A stretch of DNA of 50,441 nt, taken from Paenibacillus sinopodophylli (GTDB taxonomy: Bacteria > Bacillota > Bacilli > Paenibacillales > Paenibacillaceae). Below the pieces are notes generated by a model. That model ran no database searches, had not been told where the DNA came from, and was given only the letters and a program-made list of their open reading frames with translations. The stretch's first letter is position 1. Each line of letters opens with the position of its first letter. The stretch is taken from assembly GCF_005930355.1 (NCBI RefSeq), contig NZ_VDBO01000023.1, positions 1-50,441 on the forward strand. The letters run 5' to 3'. Below are positions 32,668-41,346 of the stretch, in pieces. Made by a program: the position numbers and the translations under genes.

Positions 32668-34125
32668 ATGAACGAGCAGGTTCACGATGCAAGTGGATTG
32701 AAGAGAGGGGCGATGTTAGCCGCTCTACTCATCGGTGCATTTGTTGCATTTCTTAACGAAAATTTACTTACAAATGCATTTCCAGGATTGATGCGGGAAT
32801 TCAACGTTGCTGCTTCGACCATACAATGGTTATCGACGGGTTATATGCTCGTAATCGGCGTACTGGTGCCGGTGACCGCATTGCTGCAGCAATGGTTCAC
32901 GACTCGCCAGATGTTTATGTCTGCGATGGCGTTATTTTTAGCCGGTACCTGCTTGTGCGCAGTATCCCCTGGATTCGAAATCTTGCTGATGGGCAGGGTT
33001 GTTCAGGCTTGCGGGACAGGATTATTGATCCCGTTGATGATGAATACGATTCTTGCCCTCTATCCTCCGGAACGCCGAGGTGCGGCCATGGGTCTCATGG
33101 GGCTGGTCATTATGGTCGCCCCTGTCATCGGGCCAGCTTTGTCGGGTCTGGTCATCGATACCTTACACTGGCGATGGCTATTCTATATGGTGATTCCTTT
33201 CGCATTGTTTTCGATTATTTATGCATTCATGTACTTAAAGAATGTGACAGAACTAACCAAGCCAAGGGTCGATCTTTTATCCATTTTGATGTCAACCATC
33301 GGTTTCGGTTGCGTCATCTTCGGCTTCAGCCGAACAAATGTCTGGTCTGAGCCTGAGGGTTACAGTTTGATTGCCATAGGCAGCCTCTTCTTGCTCTTGC
33401 TTGTATGGCGGCAGCTCAAGATCAAAGAGCCTTTGATTGATCTTTCAGTATTCCGGCATCCCACTTTTTCTTTGGTTGCGGTATTGGTAGTAGTCCTGAT
33501 GATGGTTCTATTCGCCACCACGACATTGCTGCCGATCTATATGCAGGATGTGATGCAGTTGACAGCATTCGCGACAGGTTTACTTCTGATGCCAGGCTGC
33601 ATTTTAAACGCAATCATGATGCCGGTGACGGGAATATTATTCGATAAATTCGGGCCGAGATTCGTCATAGTGCCCGGATTGCTCTTGATCGCCATATCGT
33701 TATGGCAATTTGCCGGCATCGACAGTAATACTGCGCAAGGTTCCGTTCTATTCAATCATGTCCTCTTATTCTTAGGCATATCGTTCGTCGTCATGCCGGC
33801 TCAGACAACAGGATTGAATCAACTTCCGCGTCATCTGGTCCCCCATGGCACAGTCATATACAATACGCTCCAACAGATTGCTGGGGGAATTGGCATCGCA
33901 TTGTTCATCGGCATCATGTCATCCGGAGCCAATCGTTATCTTCACCATTCGCTCGATCCCACTGCAATGCATGAGAAAACACAAAGCATGGTTGCTGGTC
34001 TACAAACGGTTTTTTGGATTGAATTTATTCTCGCGATGCTTGTTTTGGTGCTGGCTTGGTTTATAAATGGTCGTCTTTGTGTCGATTCTTCTCAAACGAA
34101 AGACCCCAAAAACCTGTTGCCTTAG
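32668..34125 (+). CDS. MFS transporter, DHA2 (EmrB/QacA) family
   Basis: 485 residues with about 14 hydrophobic segments (AALLIGAFVAFLNENLL first), the DHA2 signature region STIQWLSTGYMLVIGVLVPV, motif A-like RQMFMSAMAL and motif C VAPVIGPALSGL (~150). A proton-driven multidrug exporter of the Lde/EmrB type; the substrate is not readable. ATG at 32668 follows GGGAGGTAGAAG. The last ~15 residues (SSQTKDPKNLLP) run into a GACCCC/GGGGTC hairpin that looks like the former terminator, so the C-terminus may be slightly extended. An inverted repeat upstream suggests regulation by a factor encoded elsewhere. Confidence 0.9.
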   Translation: MNEQVHDASGLKRGAMLAALLIGAFVAFLNENLLTNAFPGLMREFNVAASTIQWLSTGYMLVIGVLVPVTALLQQWFTTRQMFMSAMALFLAGTCLCAVSPGFEILLMGRVVQACGTGLLIPLMMNTILALYPPERRGAAMGLMGLVIMVAPVIGPALSGLVIDTLHWRWLFYMVIPFALFSIIYAFMYLKNVTELTKPRVDLLSILMSTIGFGCVIFGFSRTNVWSEPEGYSLIAIGSLFLLLLVWRQLKIKEPLIDLSVFRHPTFSLVAVLVVVLMMVLFATTTLLPIYMQDVMQLTAFATGLLLMPGCILNAIMMPVTGILFDKFGPRFVIVPGLLLIAISLWQFAGIDSNTAQGSVLFNHVLLFLGISFVVMPAQTTGLNQLPRHLVPHGTVIYNTLQQIAGGIGIALFIGIMSSGANRYLHHSLDPTAMHEKTQSMVAGLQTVFWIEFILAMLVLVLAWFINGRLCVDSSQTKDPKNLLP

Positions 34126-34416
34126 GGGTCTCAAAACACTTATTCCACAGCATTCCCCCACCATACCCACAACAAAATTTTTCGCCCTACTTGTGATATG
34201 GTTCAGCTTAACGGGTCTATCGGAGAAAAATCCGACTAAGTGTGCCGCGCGAAGTACCGTCAGGGTCAATTGATGTTTTTAGAAAGTACAAAATTCTTTG
34301 CTGCTTTTCCAAGTCCATTGTTTAGTTAGCCCCCGTTTTCATTTAACTAATAATTGAAACGCAAACACCCCTATTCGAATAAGAAATAGGGAAGCTACCA
34401 CGACGCTAGCGATGAA

Positions 34417-34628
34417 CTACTTCATCCAAGAGTAAAACTGATGACGAGTGACTTGAATTCGCTTTGCAAGTTAGTTGCCTTTTACCACTTGCACGAAGAG
34501 CCGCGATGCGCATCTCCCACTTCATTCGAATCTCTTCTCTGGCCATAGAATATCCTCTGTTTGGCATCTGAGGAGGATTATCTCATAGCGTATTCGTGAT
34601 TCAAAGGTGTGGAGAGTTTGACGCTTAC
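34417..34628 (-). pseudogene. IS66-family left end with TnpA relic
   Basis: On the minus strand, GTAAGCGTCAAACTCTCCAC begins at 34628, an IS66-type terminal repeat. ATG at 34546 starts MAREEIRMKWEMRIAALRAS GK, the N-terminus of the IS66 accessory protein TnpA; after a frameshift the frame continues as RIQVTRHQFYSWMK and stops. The rest of the element is absent. It points the opposite way from the TnpC fragment at 31172-31699, so the two are not halves of one simple insertion. Confidence 0.65.
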
Positions 34629-34890
34629 TTATAAGCCCATAAAAGGCACCTATAAAGTTTGGGCAAATGCTATTCCATTTGTCGACTCGACACATGTGGT
34701 ATGAGGAAACATAATATTATACTATTGGGACAAAATAGGAACAAACTTCGTCACCAACCGATACTCGCCGTCAAAACGGACCGGAATGCCAAAAGGAATT
34801 GGATATAAATTTATGATATCAGATACCCATGTCATCACTGGCAATGATGAATTCAAGAACTCAATTAAAGATACAACTCCAATTACGTTT
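34629..34890 (+). pseudogene. Decayed gene, duplicated at 49070-49288
   Basis: In one frame: YKPIKGTYKVWANAIPFV, DSTHVV, a TGA at 34702, then GNIILYYWDKIGTNFVTNRY, GYKFMISDTHVITGNDEFKN and SIKDTTPITF, running into repeat copy 5. The ~190 bp from 34690 match 49080-49288 at roughly 85-90% by eye, including the same TGA. The 5' end abuts the IS66 terminus at 34628. No family recognised; a former immunity or toxin gene fits its position before the repeat. Confidence 0.5.
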
Positions 34891-34894
34891 ATTA

Positions 34895-35000
34895 TAAGAA
34901 AAAAACCTACAGGTTCAGGACAAGACTCTCCACTCCTATCTATACTTTTGCACTCTTTTTGAGTGCTAACCACCTTTCCAGGTGGCTTTTTTTTATCTAC
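34895..35000 (+). repeat. Dispersed double-hairpin repeat, copy 5
   Basis: Core 34902-34996: identical to copy 1 over CCTACAGGTTCAGGACAAG and the following CTCTCCACTCC block; hairpins GCACTC/GAGTGC and CCACC/GGTGG with eight T. Here the preceding relic frame has lost its stop and reads into the element. Confidence 0.85.
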
Positions 35001-35080
35001 GACGGCACAATCATATAACAGGATTTTCCCGTTCTTTGTCGAATAGATAAGGGAGAAGAATTTGCTAGGAGATGACCCTT

Positions 35081-35400
35081 ATGCTTTCGAAAAATCGCCT
35101 CTGCACTGTACCAAAGATATACTTCAAATCAGAATTAAGCAGTTGCCCACATTGTGAATCTAAGCTGGTGCGATTCCATACCGCTTGGAAGAAAAAAATC
35201 TCTACGTTGTCAGGCGTCATTCACGCGTGGAGCATGGTTCGAAGAAGTTATATTCCTGTTCAAGAAACCGTAGTCCGGCCTCCTCGATAAAGCATTTGAA
35301 ACCCACCGATTCAAGAAAATTAGCGACTCTTCGCCACATGCAACGTGCAGCTTCAGTTGATAAAAATAGCAGCGCCATAAGCAAGATTAGTGGCTATCGT
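35081..35400 (+). pseudogene. Probable transposase N-terminal fragment (zinc-finger region), frameshifted
   Basis: One frame reads MLSKNRLCTVPKIYFKSELS, SCPHCESKLVRFHTAWKKKI STLSGVIHAWSM and then, in another frame, GSKKLYSCSRNRSPASS. A CPHC followed by a second Cys cluster and the WKKKISTL block resembles the N-terminal zinc-binding head of some Paenibacillus transposases (from memory, moderate). The remainder of the gene is missing, and the 3' end runs into the convergent glyoxalase-like gene. GGAGATG upstream could be a ribosome site. Confidence 0.35.
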
Positions 35401-36135
35401 TAACCTATCTTCATTCTTATTGGCGGATAATAAATGGAGTTCAGATATCCGATGCCACTGCGCTTTTCGAAGGACAATCTTGTACTGCTTCTCAAGTGTA
35501 AACTGACATTGATCGTTTTGTTTGGAAATAGTAGAGTCGGTGAAAATGAGCCTATAGGCTGCAACCCATCGTTCAAGATCAGGCACATCGATTACTAACG
35601 TATCAATACCAAGCGCATCATTGGCATGAGTATGCTCATTTGCATGTCCATTAGTGTGAGGAATATAGTCACTCATAAAAAAAGGAATGCTAGTTGCTTG
35701 TGGCATCGCCATCCACCAGGTTTGCTTGTTGCCATCTCGCAACCTTTTACTTATATTAATTTTCTTAGACAGCTTCACGCCAGCCTGCCGCATCTCTTCA
35801 ACATTCGCTTCAGCCTGACCGCTAGGCACACTGTCCAGTGCATAATCGTTAATCCCATCCTCACTCTTGATATAGTATATGAGGCGATTAATCATTTCCC
35901 GGTGCAGTGGACGAAGCAGTTTAAGCAGCCCCAGAATAAGCTTATTCGGCAAGTTAATCGGCTTGGGATCATAGATCTCTAGAAATGATCCATTCTGGAA
36001 ATAAATCATCGCATTATGCGCCTTAGACGGATCAGTCCGATAGGATACAGTAAAACCTAACTTCTCAAAATCGTTTACTGCCCGTGCAAGTTGACTGGTT
36101 TTAATTAAAACGTGACCAATTGCAAATTTGCCCAT
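35353..36135 (-). CDS. Glyoxalase-like (VOC superfamily) protein
   Basis: 260 residues. The N-terminal half follows the Glyoxalase_3 pattern: FAIGHVLIKTSQLARAVNDF, KLGFTVSYRTDPSKAHNAMI, FQNGSFLEIYDPKP; a second beta-alpha-beta unit begins LGIDTLVIDVPDLERWVAAY. The metal-ligand positions His8 and Glu54 are present. AGGAGGAGGATGAGCGT before the start is a strong ribosome site. Cytoplasmic; the reaction is unknown. It is divergent from the second YesM gene across a 117-bp gap that contains TATAAT at 36205, and its 3' end overlaps the transposase fragment region. Confidence 0.8.
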   Translation of the reverse strand: MGKFAIGHVLIKTSQLARAVNDFEKLGFTVSYRTDPSKAHNAMIYFQNGSFLEIYDPKPINLPNKLILGLLKLLRPLHREMINRLIYYIKSEDGINDYALDSVPSGQAEANVEEMRQAGVKLSKKINISKRLRDGNKQTWWMAMPQATSIPFFMSDYIPHTNGHANEHTHANDALGIDTLVIDVPDLERWVAAYRLIFTDSTISKQNDQCQFTLEKQYKIVLRKAQWHRISELHLLSANKNEDRLTIATNLAYGAAIFIN

Positions 36136-36204
36136 ACGCTCATCCTCCTCCTGATGTTGGTGTACTTTGATGAGAGCCTATCCTGGCGGTTAACGCTACT
36201 GAAT

Positions 36205-36210
36205 TATAAT
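36205..36210 (+). promoter_or_regulatory. -10 box candidate for the second YesM-YesN operon
   Basis: TATAAT at 36205-36210, 43 bp before the start codon. No good -35 hexamer lies 17 bases upstream, so activation by a regulator would be expected. Confidence 0.35.
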
Positions 36211-36252
36211 AGATCAATAGTTGTGGGGAGACTGACAATAAGGAGAGCTGCT

Positions 36253-38067
36253 ATGCCTTGGAATACAATCAGGCCGGCAATACTGAACCGCTATCTGTTT
36301 ACGATAAGCATCAGGAACAGAATTCTTCTATATTTTTCCATTCTTATTTTGCTTCCGATTTCGGTCATTTCCATTACGATCTATAATAAATCTTCGGAAA
36401 TCATTACCGAGAAAATCAATGCTTCCGTTGAAGAGAAGCTGCATATTATTGCTGCCAATATCATTCAGAAGTTCGAAACGATAAGCAATATTTCGTCCGA
36501 AATCTATTTAAACCGCGACGTGATCGATATTCTCTCCTCGCAGCATCCGGCTGATCCCACGGAGATTATCAGCGAAATGTCCATGCTGGACAAGCTGCTC
36601 TCCAACTACTCCGTGACGAATAACGCGCAGGACTTGTTTCTGCCCCGCATTTATATGTTTAACCGACCCGAGTATTTGTTGTATAGCTTCACGGATAAGG
36701 TGTCCGATCTTACGGTAATCGAGAAGGAAGATTGGTATAAGAGACTGCCCTCCAATGCGGAATATACACTGGTCGGCACGGATGAAATATCGGTTTACTC
36801 AACACGCATGAATTCGATTAAAGTAGCCCGAAGACTATACGGACTGGACAATATGAGCATTCAATTCAGCGGCGTGCTGACCGTGGATATCGGAAAGGAT
36901 TATTTCAATTCCATCCTCAGCAATTCCAAGCCGACATCGGGCAGCTCAACCTTCATCATAGACGGCAACCGCAATATTATTCTCAATTCGCACCAAGCCG
37001 ACATGCAAGCTGTTTTTGAAAGCGGTAACGCCCCCTTCGGAACCTGGAGTGAGGCCAAGGTGAACCCGGATTTTCTTGTGACGTCAGAAAAAATGGAGCA
37101 GTTCAATTGGACCATCGTCACTTTAACTCCCTTCAGCGAACTGAACAGGGAGCTCGTCTCCTTCAGAAGGGTCATTTATACAGTCATGATCATTTGCGGC
37201 ATCGTGGCGCTGCTGATGGCGCTGCTGCTCTCGGACAATATCTCCTATCCTATTCGCAAGCTGGTTAATTCCATGAAGGTCGTGCAGCGCGGAAATTTCG
37301 ATATAAGCCTGAAATATAAACGGAACGATGAGTTTGCCTATCTTTTTCACTCCTATACGAAGATGATTCATGAAATTAAGGAGTTGATCGACAAGCTGTA
37401 CATCAGCGAGGTTACGCAGAAAGAAGCGGAGCTCAAGGCGTTACAGGCCCAGATCAATCCGCATTTTTTGTACAATACGCTGGATTCGGTCAACTGGATG
37501 GCACTGGAGCTTAACGCGCCGAATATCAGTACGATGGTGACTTCCCTGTCCAACTTCTTCAGATATAGCCTGAGCAAGGGAAATACGATTATTTCGATTC
37601 GCGAAGAGAAAATGCAGGTGGAGAGCTATCTCATCATTCAGAAAATACGGTTTCAGGAGAAGCTCGACTATACGATCGATTTCTCCAACGACATCCTCGA
37701 TTGCTTGTCGGTCAAGCTGATTTTGCAGCCGCTCGTTGAGAACGCCATTCTGCATGGCATTAACAAGAAGCGGGGCAAAGGGATCATTGCCATCACGGGC
37801 ATTCAATCCGATTCGCTAATCGAAATTACCATACGCGATAACGGAGCGGGTGCTGACGTGGAAGAGTTAAACAGCGTGCTTACGGACAAGAAAAGTTCGA
37901 CGAATTTCGCCATCCGAAACGTGAATGACCGAATTAAACATTACTTTGGCAGCGAATACGGACTCAACTTCAGCCGCAATGAAGATGCGGGCGTTACCGT
38001 AACCCTAAGATTTCCAGCGGTGAAAACAATGGAGGGATTACATGTTGCGAATGATTATAGCGGATGA
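36253..38067 (+). CDS. YesM-type sensor histidine kinase (second locus)
   Basis: 604 residues from ATG at 36253, chosen because AGGAG lies 8 bases upstream; the frame is open to 36112 but would start inside the divergent glyoxalase gene. Membrane segment one is ILLYFSILILLPISVISITI (~24-43); the extracellular sensor runs to ~305; segment two is VIYTVMIICGIVALLMALLL; then HAMP, His404 in QAQINPHFLYNTLDSVNWMA, and HATPase motifs LILQPLVENAILHGI, IRDNGAGAD and FAIRNVNDRIKHYFG. Its 3' end overlaps the YesN start by 26 bases. Operon with YesN and a solute-binding protein. Confidence 0.93.
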   Translation: MPWNTIRPAILNRYLFTISIRNRILLYFSILILLPISVISITIYNKSSEIITEKINASVEEKLHIIAANIIQKFETISNISSEIYLNRDVIDILSSQHPADPTEIISEMSMLDKLLSNYSVTNNAQDLFLPRIYMFNRPEYLLYSFTDKVSDLTVIEKEDWYKRLPSNAEYTLVGTDEISVYSTRMNSIKVARRLYGLDNMSIQFSGVLTVDIGKDYFNSILSNSKPTSGSSTFIIDGNRNIILNSHQADMQAVFESGNAPFGTWSEAKVNPDFLVTSEKMEQFNWTIVTLTPFSELNRELVSFRRVIYTVMIICGIVALLMALLLSDNISYPIRKLVNSMKVVQRGNFDISLKYKRNDEFAYLFHSYTKMIHEIKELIDKLYISEVTQKEAELKALQAQINPHFLYNTLDSVNWMALELNAPNISTMVTSLSNFFRYSLSKGNTIISIREEKMQVESYLIIQKIRFQEKLDYTIDFSNDILDCLSVKLILQPLVENAILHGINKKRGKGIIAITGIQSDSLIEITIRDNGAGADVEELNSVLTDKKSSTNFAIRNVNDRIKHYFGSEYGLNFSRNEDAGVTVTLRFPAVKTMEGLHVANDYSG

Positions 38068-39658
38068 TGAATCAATCGTCAGGCGCGGGCTCAGGAACGT
38101 GATCAATTGGGAAACGTTCGGAATTGAAGTCGTTGCTGAAGCGCAGGACGGCATGGAAGCGCTGGAATTATGCAAAGAGCTGGCGCCCGATATTTTGTTT
38201 ACGGATATCCGGATGCCTATTATGGACGGGCTCGAACTGGCTATGAAGCTGGAAGAGCTGGGCAGCCCAATCCGAGTGATCTTCATCAGCGGCGTCCAGG
38301 ATTTCAATTACGCGAAGACGGCGCTCGATATCAATGCTGACGGTTACGTCCTGAAGCCCGTTGTCGTAACCGAGCTTAACGAAGTGATTGGCAAGGTCGT
38401 AAACCGGATCAAGCTCGGGCGCAAGCAGCACACCGAGCTGCAGCAATTGAAACGTCAAATCCATGAGAATTTTCCGGTTATCCGGGAAAACTTCCTGCGT
38501 AATCTGGCGGGCGGCGTCTATGTGAATGACGTGGTTATTCACGGCAAGCTGGAGTATTTCCAGATTCCGTTATTGCCCGACGAAAGCTTTCTCGTATCGA
38601 TTTTGCAAATGGACGATTATGAGCGGAAAACCGAAAATATGTCCGAAGAAGATAAACAAATACTGAGCTTCAGTGTCTCCAATATCGTAGAGGAGATCGT
38701 GACCAATGCGGCGGCAGGCGTAAGCTTCCGCAGCAATGAAAATGAATTCATCCAAATCTATAATCAAAGTGCGCTTTTGAACAAGAAATATTCCGAAATA
38801 AGCGCTGAAATCGTATTGTGTCTGGAGAAATTCCTCAAGATATCCGTCTCTATTGGTATCGGGAGGCCGATCGGCAATCTATCGGCCGTCAACTCCTCGT
38901 TGAAGGATGCGCGCACCGCTTTGCAATATAAATTTTACACCGGCAAAAATTCCATTCTGGACATCGGCGACATTCATGTGATGACAGAAACCGGCAGCGG
39001 CAACAGCAATTCCTCCGGCTTCTATGCGGAGGAGGGTGAGCTAATGAACAGCATCAAGCTGGGGGACGTTGATGGCGCCTCGACAGCGATCTCCCGCCTA
39101 TTCGATTCGCTCGGCCAGGACAGGAGCACACCGGTCGATTACATCCAAGGCATGTGCGTCGAACTGATATATATCGCTTCAAGAACGGTCCAGGATCTGG
39201 GCGAGAATTTGAACGGGATGGGCGAGAAACGTTCCATCCTGATCGAGACGATCTACAAGAAAGAAAGCGTAACGGATCTTCGGCAATATATGCTGAATCT
39301 GTTTGCGGATATGGCGCGATATTTTCTGAAAAAGTACAATCAGAAAAACGCGAAGGTGATCGGCAGAATCAAGGAAATCGTCGATCAAAGCTACAATGGG
39401 GATATTAGTGCCGCCAAAATTTCCCGAGAAGTGTACCTGACTCCCAACTATATCAGTATGATCTTCAAGCAGGCCACGGGAGAAACGATAACCGAATATA
39501 TTACGAAGGTCCGAATGGAAAAAGCCAAGCATTTGCTGAAATCGACCGATCTTAAAATTCTCGAAATTGCCGAAAAGGTCGGGTACGAAGATCCGCATTA
39601 TTTCAGCAAGGTTTTCAAGAAATATACGGGGATCCATCCACAGAAGCACCGCATGTAG
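38042..39658 (+). CDS. YesN-type response regulator (second locus)
   Basis: 538 residues. Receiver: IIADDES acidic pair, phosphoacceptor Asp55 in ILFTDIRMPIMDG, Lys105 in GYVLKPV. The middle region (~120-420) includes a coiled coil (KQHTELQQLKRQIHEN) and a degenerate cyclase-like fold (SVSIGIGRPIGNLSAVNSSL). The C-terminal AraC domain: ISAAKISREVYLTPNYISMI and LKILEIAEKVGYEDPHYFSK, ending GIHPQKHRM. ATG at 38042 sits behind GGAGGG within the kinase gene. It is the likely activator of the GH9 gene and of the second ABC operon through the 41-bp motif found before each. Confidence 0.93.
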   Translation: MLRMIIADDESIVRRGLRNVINWETFGIEVVAEAQDGMEALELCKELAPDILFTDIRMPIMDGLELAMKLEELGSPIRVIFISGVQDFNYAKTALDINADGYVLKPVVVTELNEVIGKVVNRIKLGRKQHTELQQLKRQIHENFPVIRENFLRNLAGGVYVNDVVIHGKLEYFQIPLLPDESFLVSILQMDDYERKTENMSEEDKQILSFSVSNIVEEIVTNAAAGVSFRSNENEFIQIYNQSALLNKKYSEISAEIVLCLEKFLKISVSIGIGRPIGNLSAVNSSLKDARTALQYKFYTGKNSILDIGDIHVMTETGSGNSNSSGFYAEEGELMNSIKLGDVDGASTAISRLFDSLGQDRSTPVDYIQGMCVELIYIASRTVQDLGENLNGMGEKRSILIETIYKKESVTDLRQYMLNLFADMARYFLKKYNQKNAKVIGRIKEIVDQSYNGDISAAKISREVYLTPNYISMIFKQATGETITEYITKVRMEKAKHLLKSTDLKILEIAEKVGYEDPHYFSKVFKKYTGIHPQKHRM

Positions 39659-39708
39659 ACAAGTACAGGCGCTTAAAGCATCTGATAAGGAAAGGAGTTG
39701 GACCAATA

Positions 39709-41133
39709 ATGACTGGGCGGCGCAGCAGGCGGATCGCCTTAATCGCGGGTTTGTCCCTGCTAATCATTCTCTTGATTAAATGGGGTGTCCAGCCTGAGGG
39801 CGGAGATTCCGAACGGGCCGGTACGGAGGTTTCTTCCGCGCCAAAGCCGGAAAAAGTTCACATTCAGTTTGCCCAATGGTCCGTTCCTTCGACCAAGCAG
39901 GTCGAGGAGACGATCTCCCGATTTAATGAAGCTCACGACCGCATACATATCGATCTGCTGAATATCCCACTCGAGAGGTATATCGAGACGCTTAATATGT
40001 TGAACGCTTCCGGCAAGGGGCCGGATGTTTTCGAGCTGCCGCGGGAATGGCTGAACAGCTACATCATTAAGGGGTGGGCTGCCGATCTTTCCGCAACGGC
40101 GGACACGTCGTTCATGGAGCCGTTCCCGGAGTGGGCCGTTGCATTCAGCCGGGAGCCGATCGACAGCGACAAACAATTTTATTCGATTCCCTCCAGCCAG
40201 ATCACTTACAGGCTAATTTATAACAAGGAGCTTTTTCGGGAAGCGGGGCTGGATCCCGAAGCACCTCCCGAAACGTTTGCCGAGTTGAAGACGTACGCCA
40301 ATGCGATCAGTAAAGCGGGAACAGGCAGAAGAAAGTACGGCATGGCCATGCCTATGGGAGAACAATGGATGGGCTTCGTGCAACCGATGGAGGCGCTCAA
40401 CAGCTACAGCGGGCTGTATTATTACGATTTTGCCAATGGGAAATACGACTTGACGGTATATAAGCCTTGGATGGATACAATCGGAGAGTTGAATAAAACC
40501 GGGGGGTTCTTCCCCGGTATGGAAAATATGAAGACCAGCCAGGCCATGGCGCAATTTGCCGACGGCAATATCGGCATGATGATCGTGGCCAGTTGGCAAG
40601 CTTCGCTGCTTTTCGATTCATTTGCGCCAAAGATCAGCTGGGGCATTGCATTGCCGCCTGCCATCGATGAGGCGAGTTCAGGCAATGGTGCGGTGAAAAT
40701 CAATACGGCCGGCTGGAATATCGTGAACGCAAGCTCCAAAAATGCCGTCGAGGCACGAGAGGTGTGGCAGTTTCTGTACTCGGATGCGTATACGGGTTAT
40801 CTGTTTGACCGGAGTGCCATGCTTCCGGTCAGCCGCGGCTTGATGAAGCAGCCGGAAGACGAGGCTGACGCTGTAACTGCTGTGACCGCCAAGTTCAGCA
40901 GCTTCTTTCCCGGCAGTCAGGATTCCATCTATCCGAACTCCCCTTTGGCCATGGAGGAATGGTCTCGCAAGGATATTTATATGACGGTTCTTGAAGATAC
41001 TCCCGGGAATGCCTCGTTGCTTGAAGAGAGCAATCGGCTCAATACCATTCTGGACGTTGCCGTGACGGCGAAAACCGTGGATATCAACCGCTATCTCGAT
41101 CCGGATTTCGATCCGCGCCATCCGATGAAATAA
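39709..41133 (+). CDS. Extracellular solute-binding protein without a lipobox, membrane-anchored
   Basis: 474 residues of the UgpB/MalE-type sugar-binding fold: KVHIQFAQWSVPSTKQVEET, FNEAHDRIHIDLLNIPLERY, GPDVFELPREWLNSY, RLIYNKELFREAGLDPEAPP. The N-terminus is RRSRRIALIAGLSLLIILLI KWG: one hydrophobic segment with flanking Arg and no Cys, so it is either an uncleaved signal anchor or a cleaved secreted protein, not a lipoprotein. ATG at 39709 follows AAGGAG. It is co-transcribed with YesM/YesN 50 bp upstream and not with the permeases 3.6 kb away, which have their own lipoprotein. A sensing partner for YesM (three-component system) is therefore more likely than a transport role; that is inference. 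Confidence 0.85.
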   Translation: MTGRRSRRIALIAGLSLLIILLIKWGVQPEGGDSERAGTEVSSAPKPEKVHIQFAQWSVPSTKQVEETISRFNEAHDRIHIDLLNIPLERYIETLNMLNASGKGPDVFELPREWLNSYIIKGWAADLSATADTSFMEPFPEWAVAFSREPIDSDKQFYSIPSSQITYRLIYNKELFREAGLDPEAPPETFAELKTYANAISKAGTGRRKYGMAMPMGEQWMGFVQPMEALNSYSGLYYYDFANGKYDLTVYKPWMDTIGELNKTGGFFPGMENMKTSQAMAQFADGNIGMMIVASWQASLLFDSFAPKISWGIALPPAIDEASSGNGAVKINTAGWNIVNASSKNAVEAREVWQFLYSDAYTGYLFDRSAMLPVSRGLMKQPEDEADAVTAVTAKFSSFFPGSQDSIYPNSPLAMEEWSRKDIYMTVLEDTPGNASLLEESNRLNTILDVAVTAKTVDINRYLDPDFDPRHPMK

Positions 41134-41164
41134 GTTCGCATGAATCCGTTCAGCCGGCCAAAGA

Positions 41165-41205
41165 GCATAGAAATTTACACCAGACTATAGATCATTACAT
41201 TTACC
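41165..41205 (+). promoter_or_regulatory. 41-bp regulatory motif, copy A (before the GH9 gene)
   Basis: GCATAGAA-a-TTTACACC...TATAGATCA...CATTTACC. It matches copy B at 44694-44734 over 41 bases with 36 identities and no gap, although the flanking DNA is unrelated. It contains two TTTACM blocks 26 bases apart. It lies ~140 bp before the GH9 start. Candidate binding site for the YesN encoded at 38042. Confidence 0.65.
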
Positions 41206-41234
41206 GTCCGTGCGGCAAAGATTAAACTGAGAAA

Positions 41235-41248
41235 TGTAATCGCATTCA
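41235..41248 (+). promoter_or_regulatory. cre-like box upstream of the GH9 gene
   Basis: TGTAATCGCATTCA matches TGWAANCGNTNWCA except for A at position 10. It is located between the 41-bp motif and the GH9 start, so CcpA could block transcription from the activated promoter. Confidence 0.45.
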
Positions 41249-41346
41249 TGAAAAGGTTCAGGGAGGGAGGGCGCACCAAAACGGAAAATCGGATCGGGAT
41301 CAAGCACGTTGCAAACCAATCGCGATAGGAACGGAGATGCGGATTA

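Noticed and set aside
34722..34973. Minus-strand 83-residue frame across the relic gene and repeat copy 5
   Set aside because: The plus strand encodes the conserved relic (WDKIGTNFVTN...), duplicated at 49 kb; the minus frame runs through the terminator hairpins.
36112..36252. Longer start of the second YesM at 36112
   Set aside because: It would overlap the divergent glyoxalase-like gene and add 47 residues without a ribosome site, while ATG at 36253 has AGGAG at good spacing.
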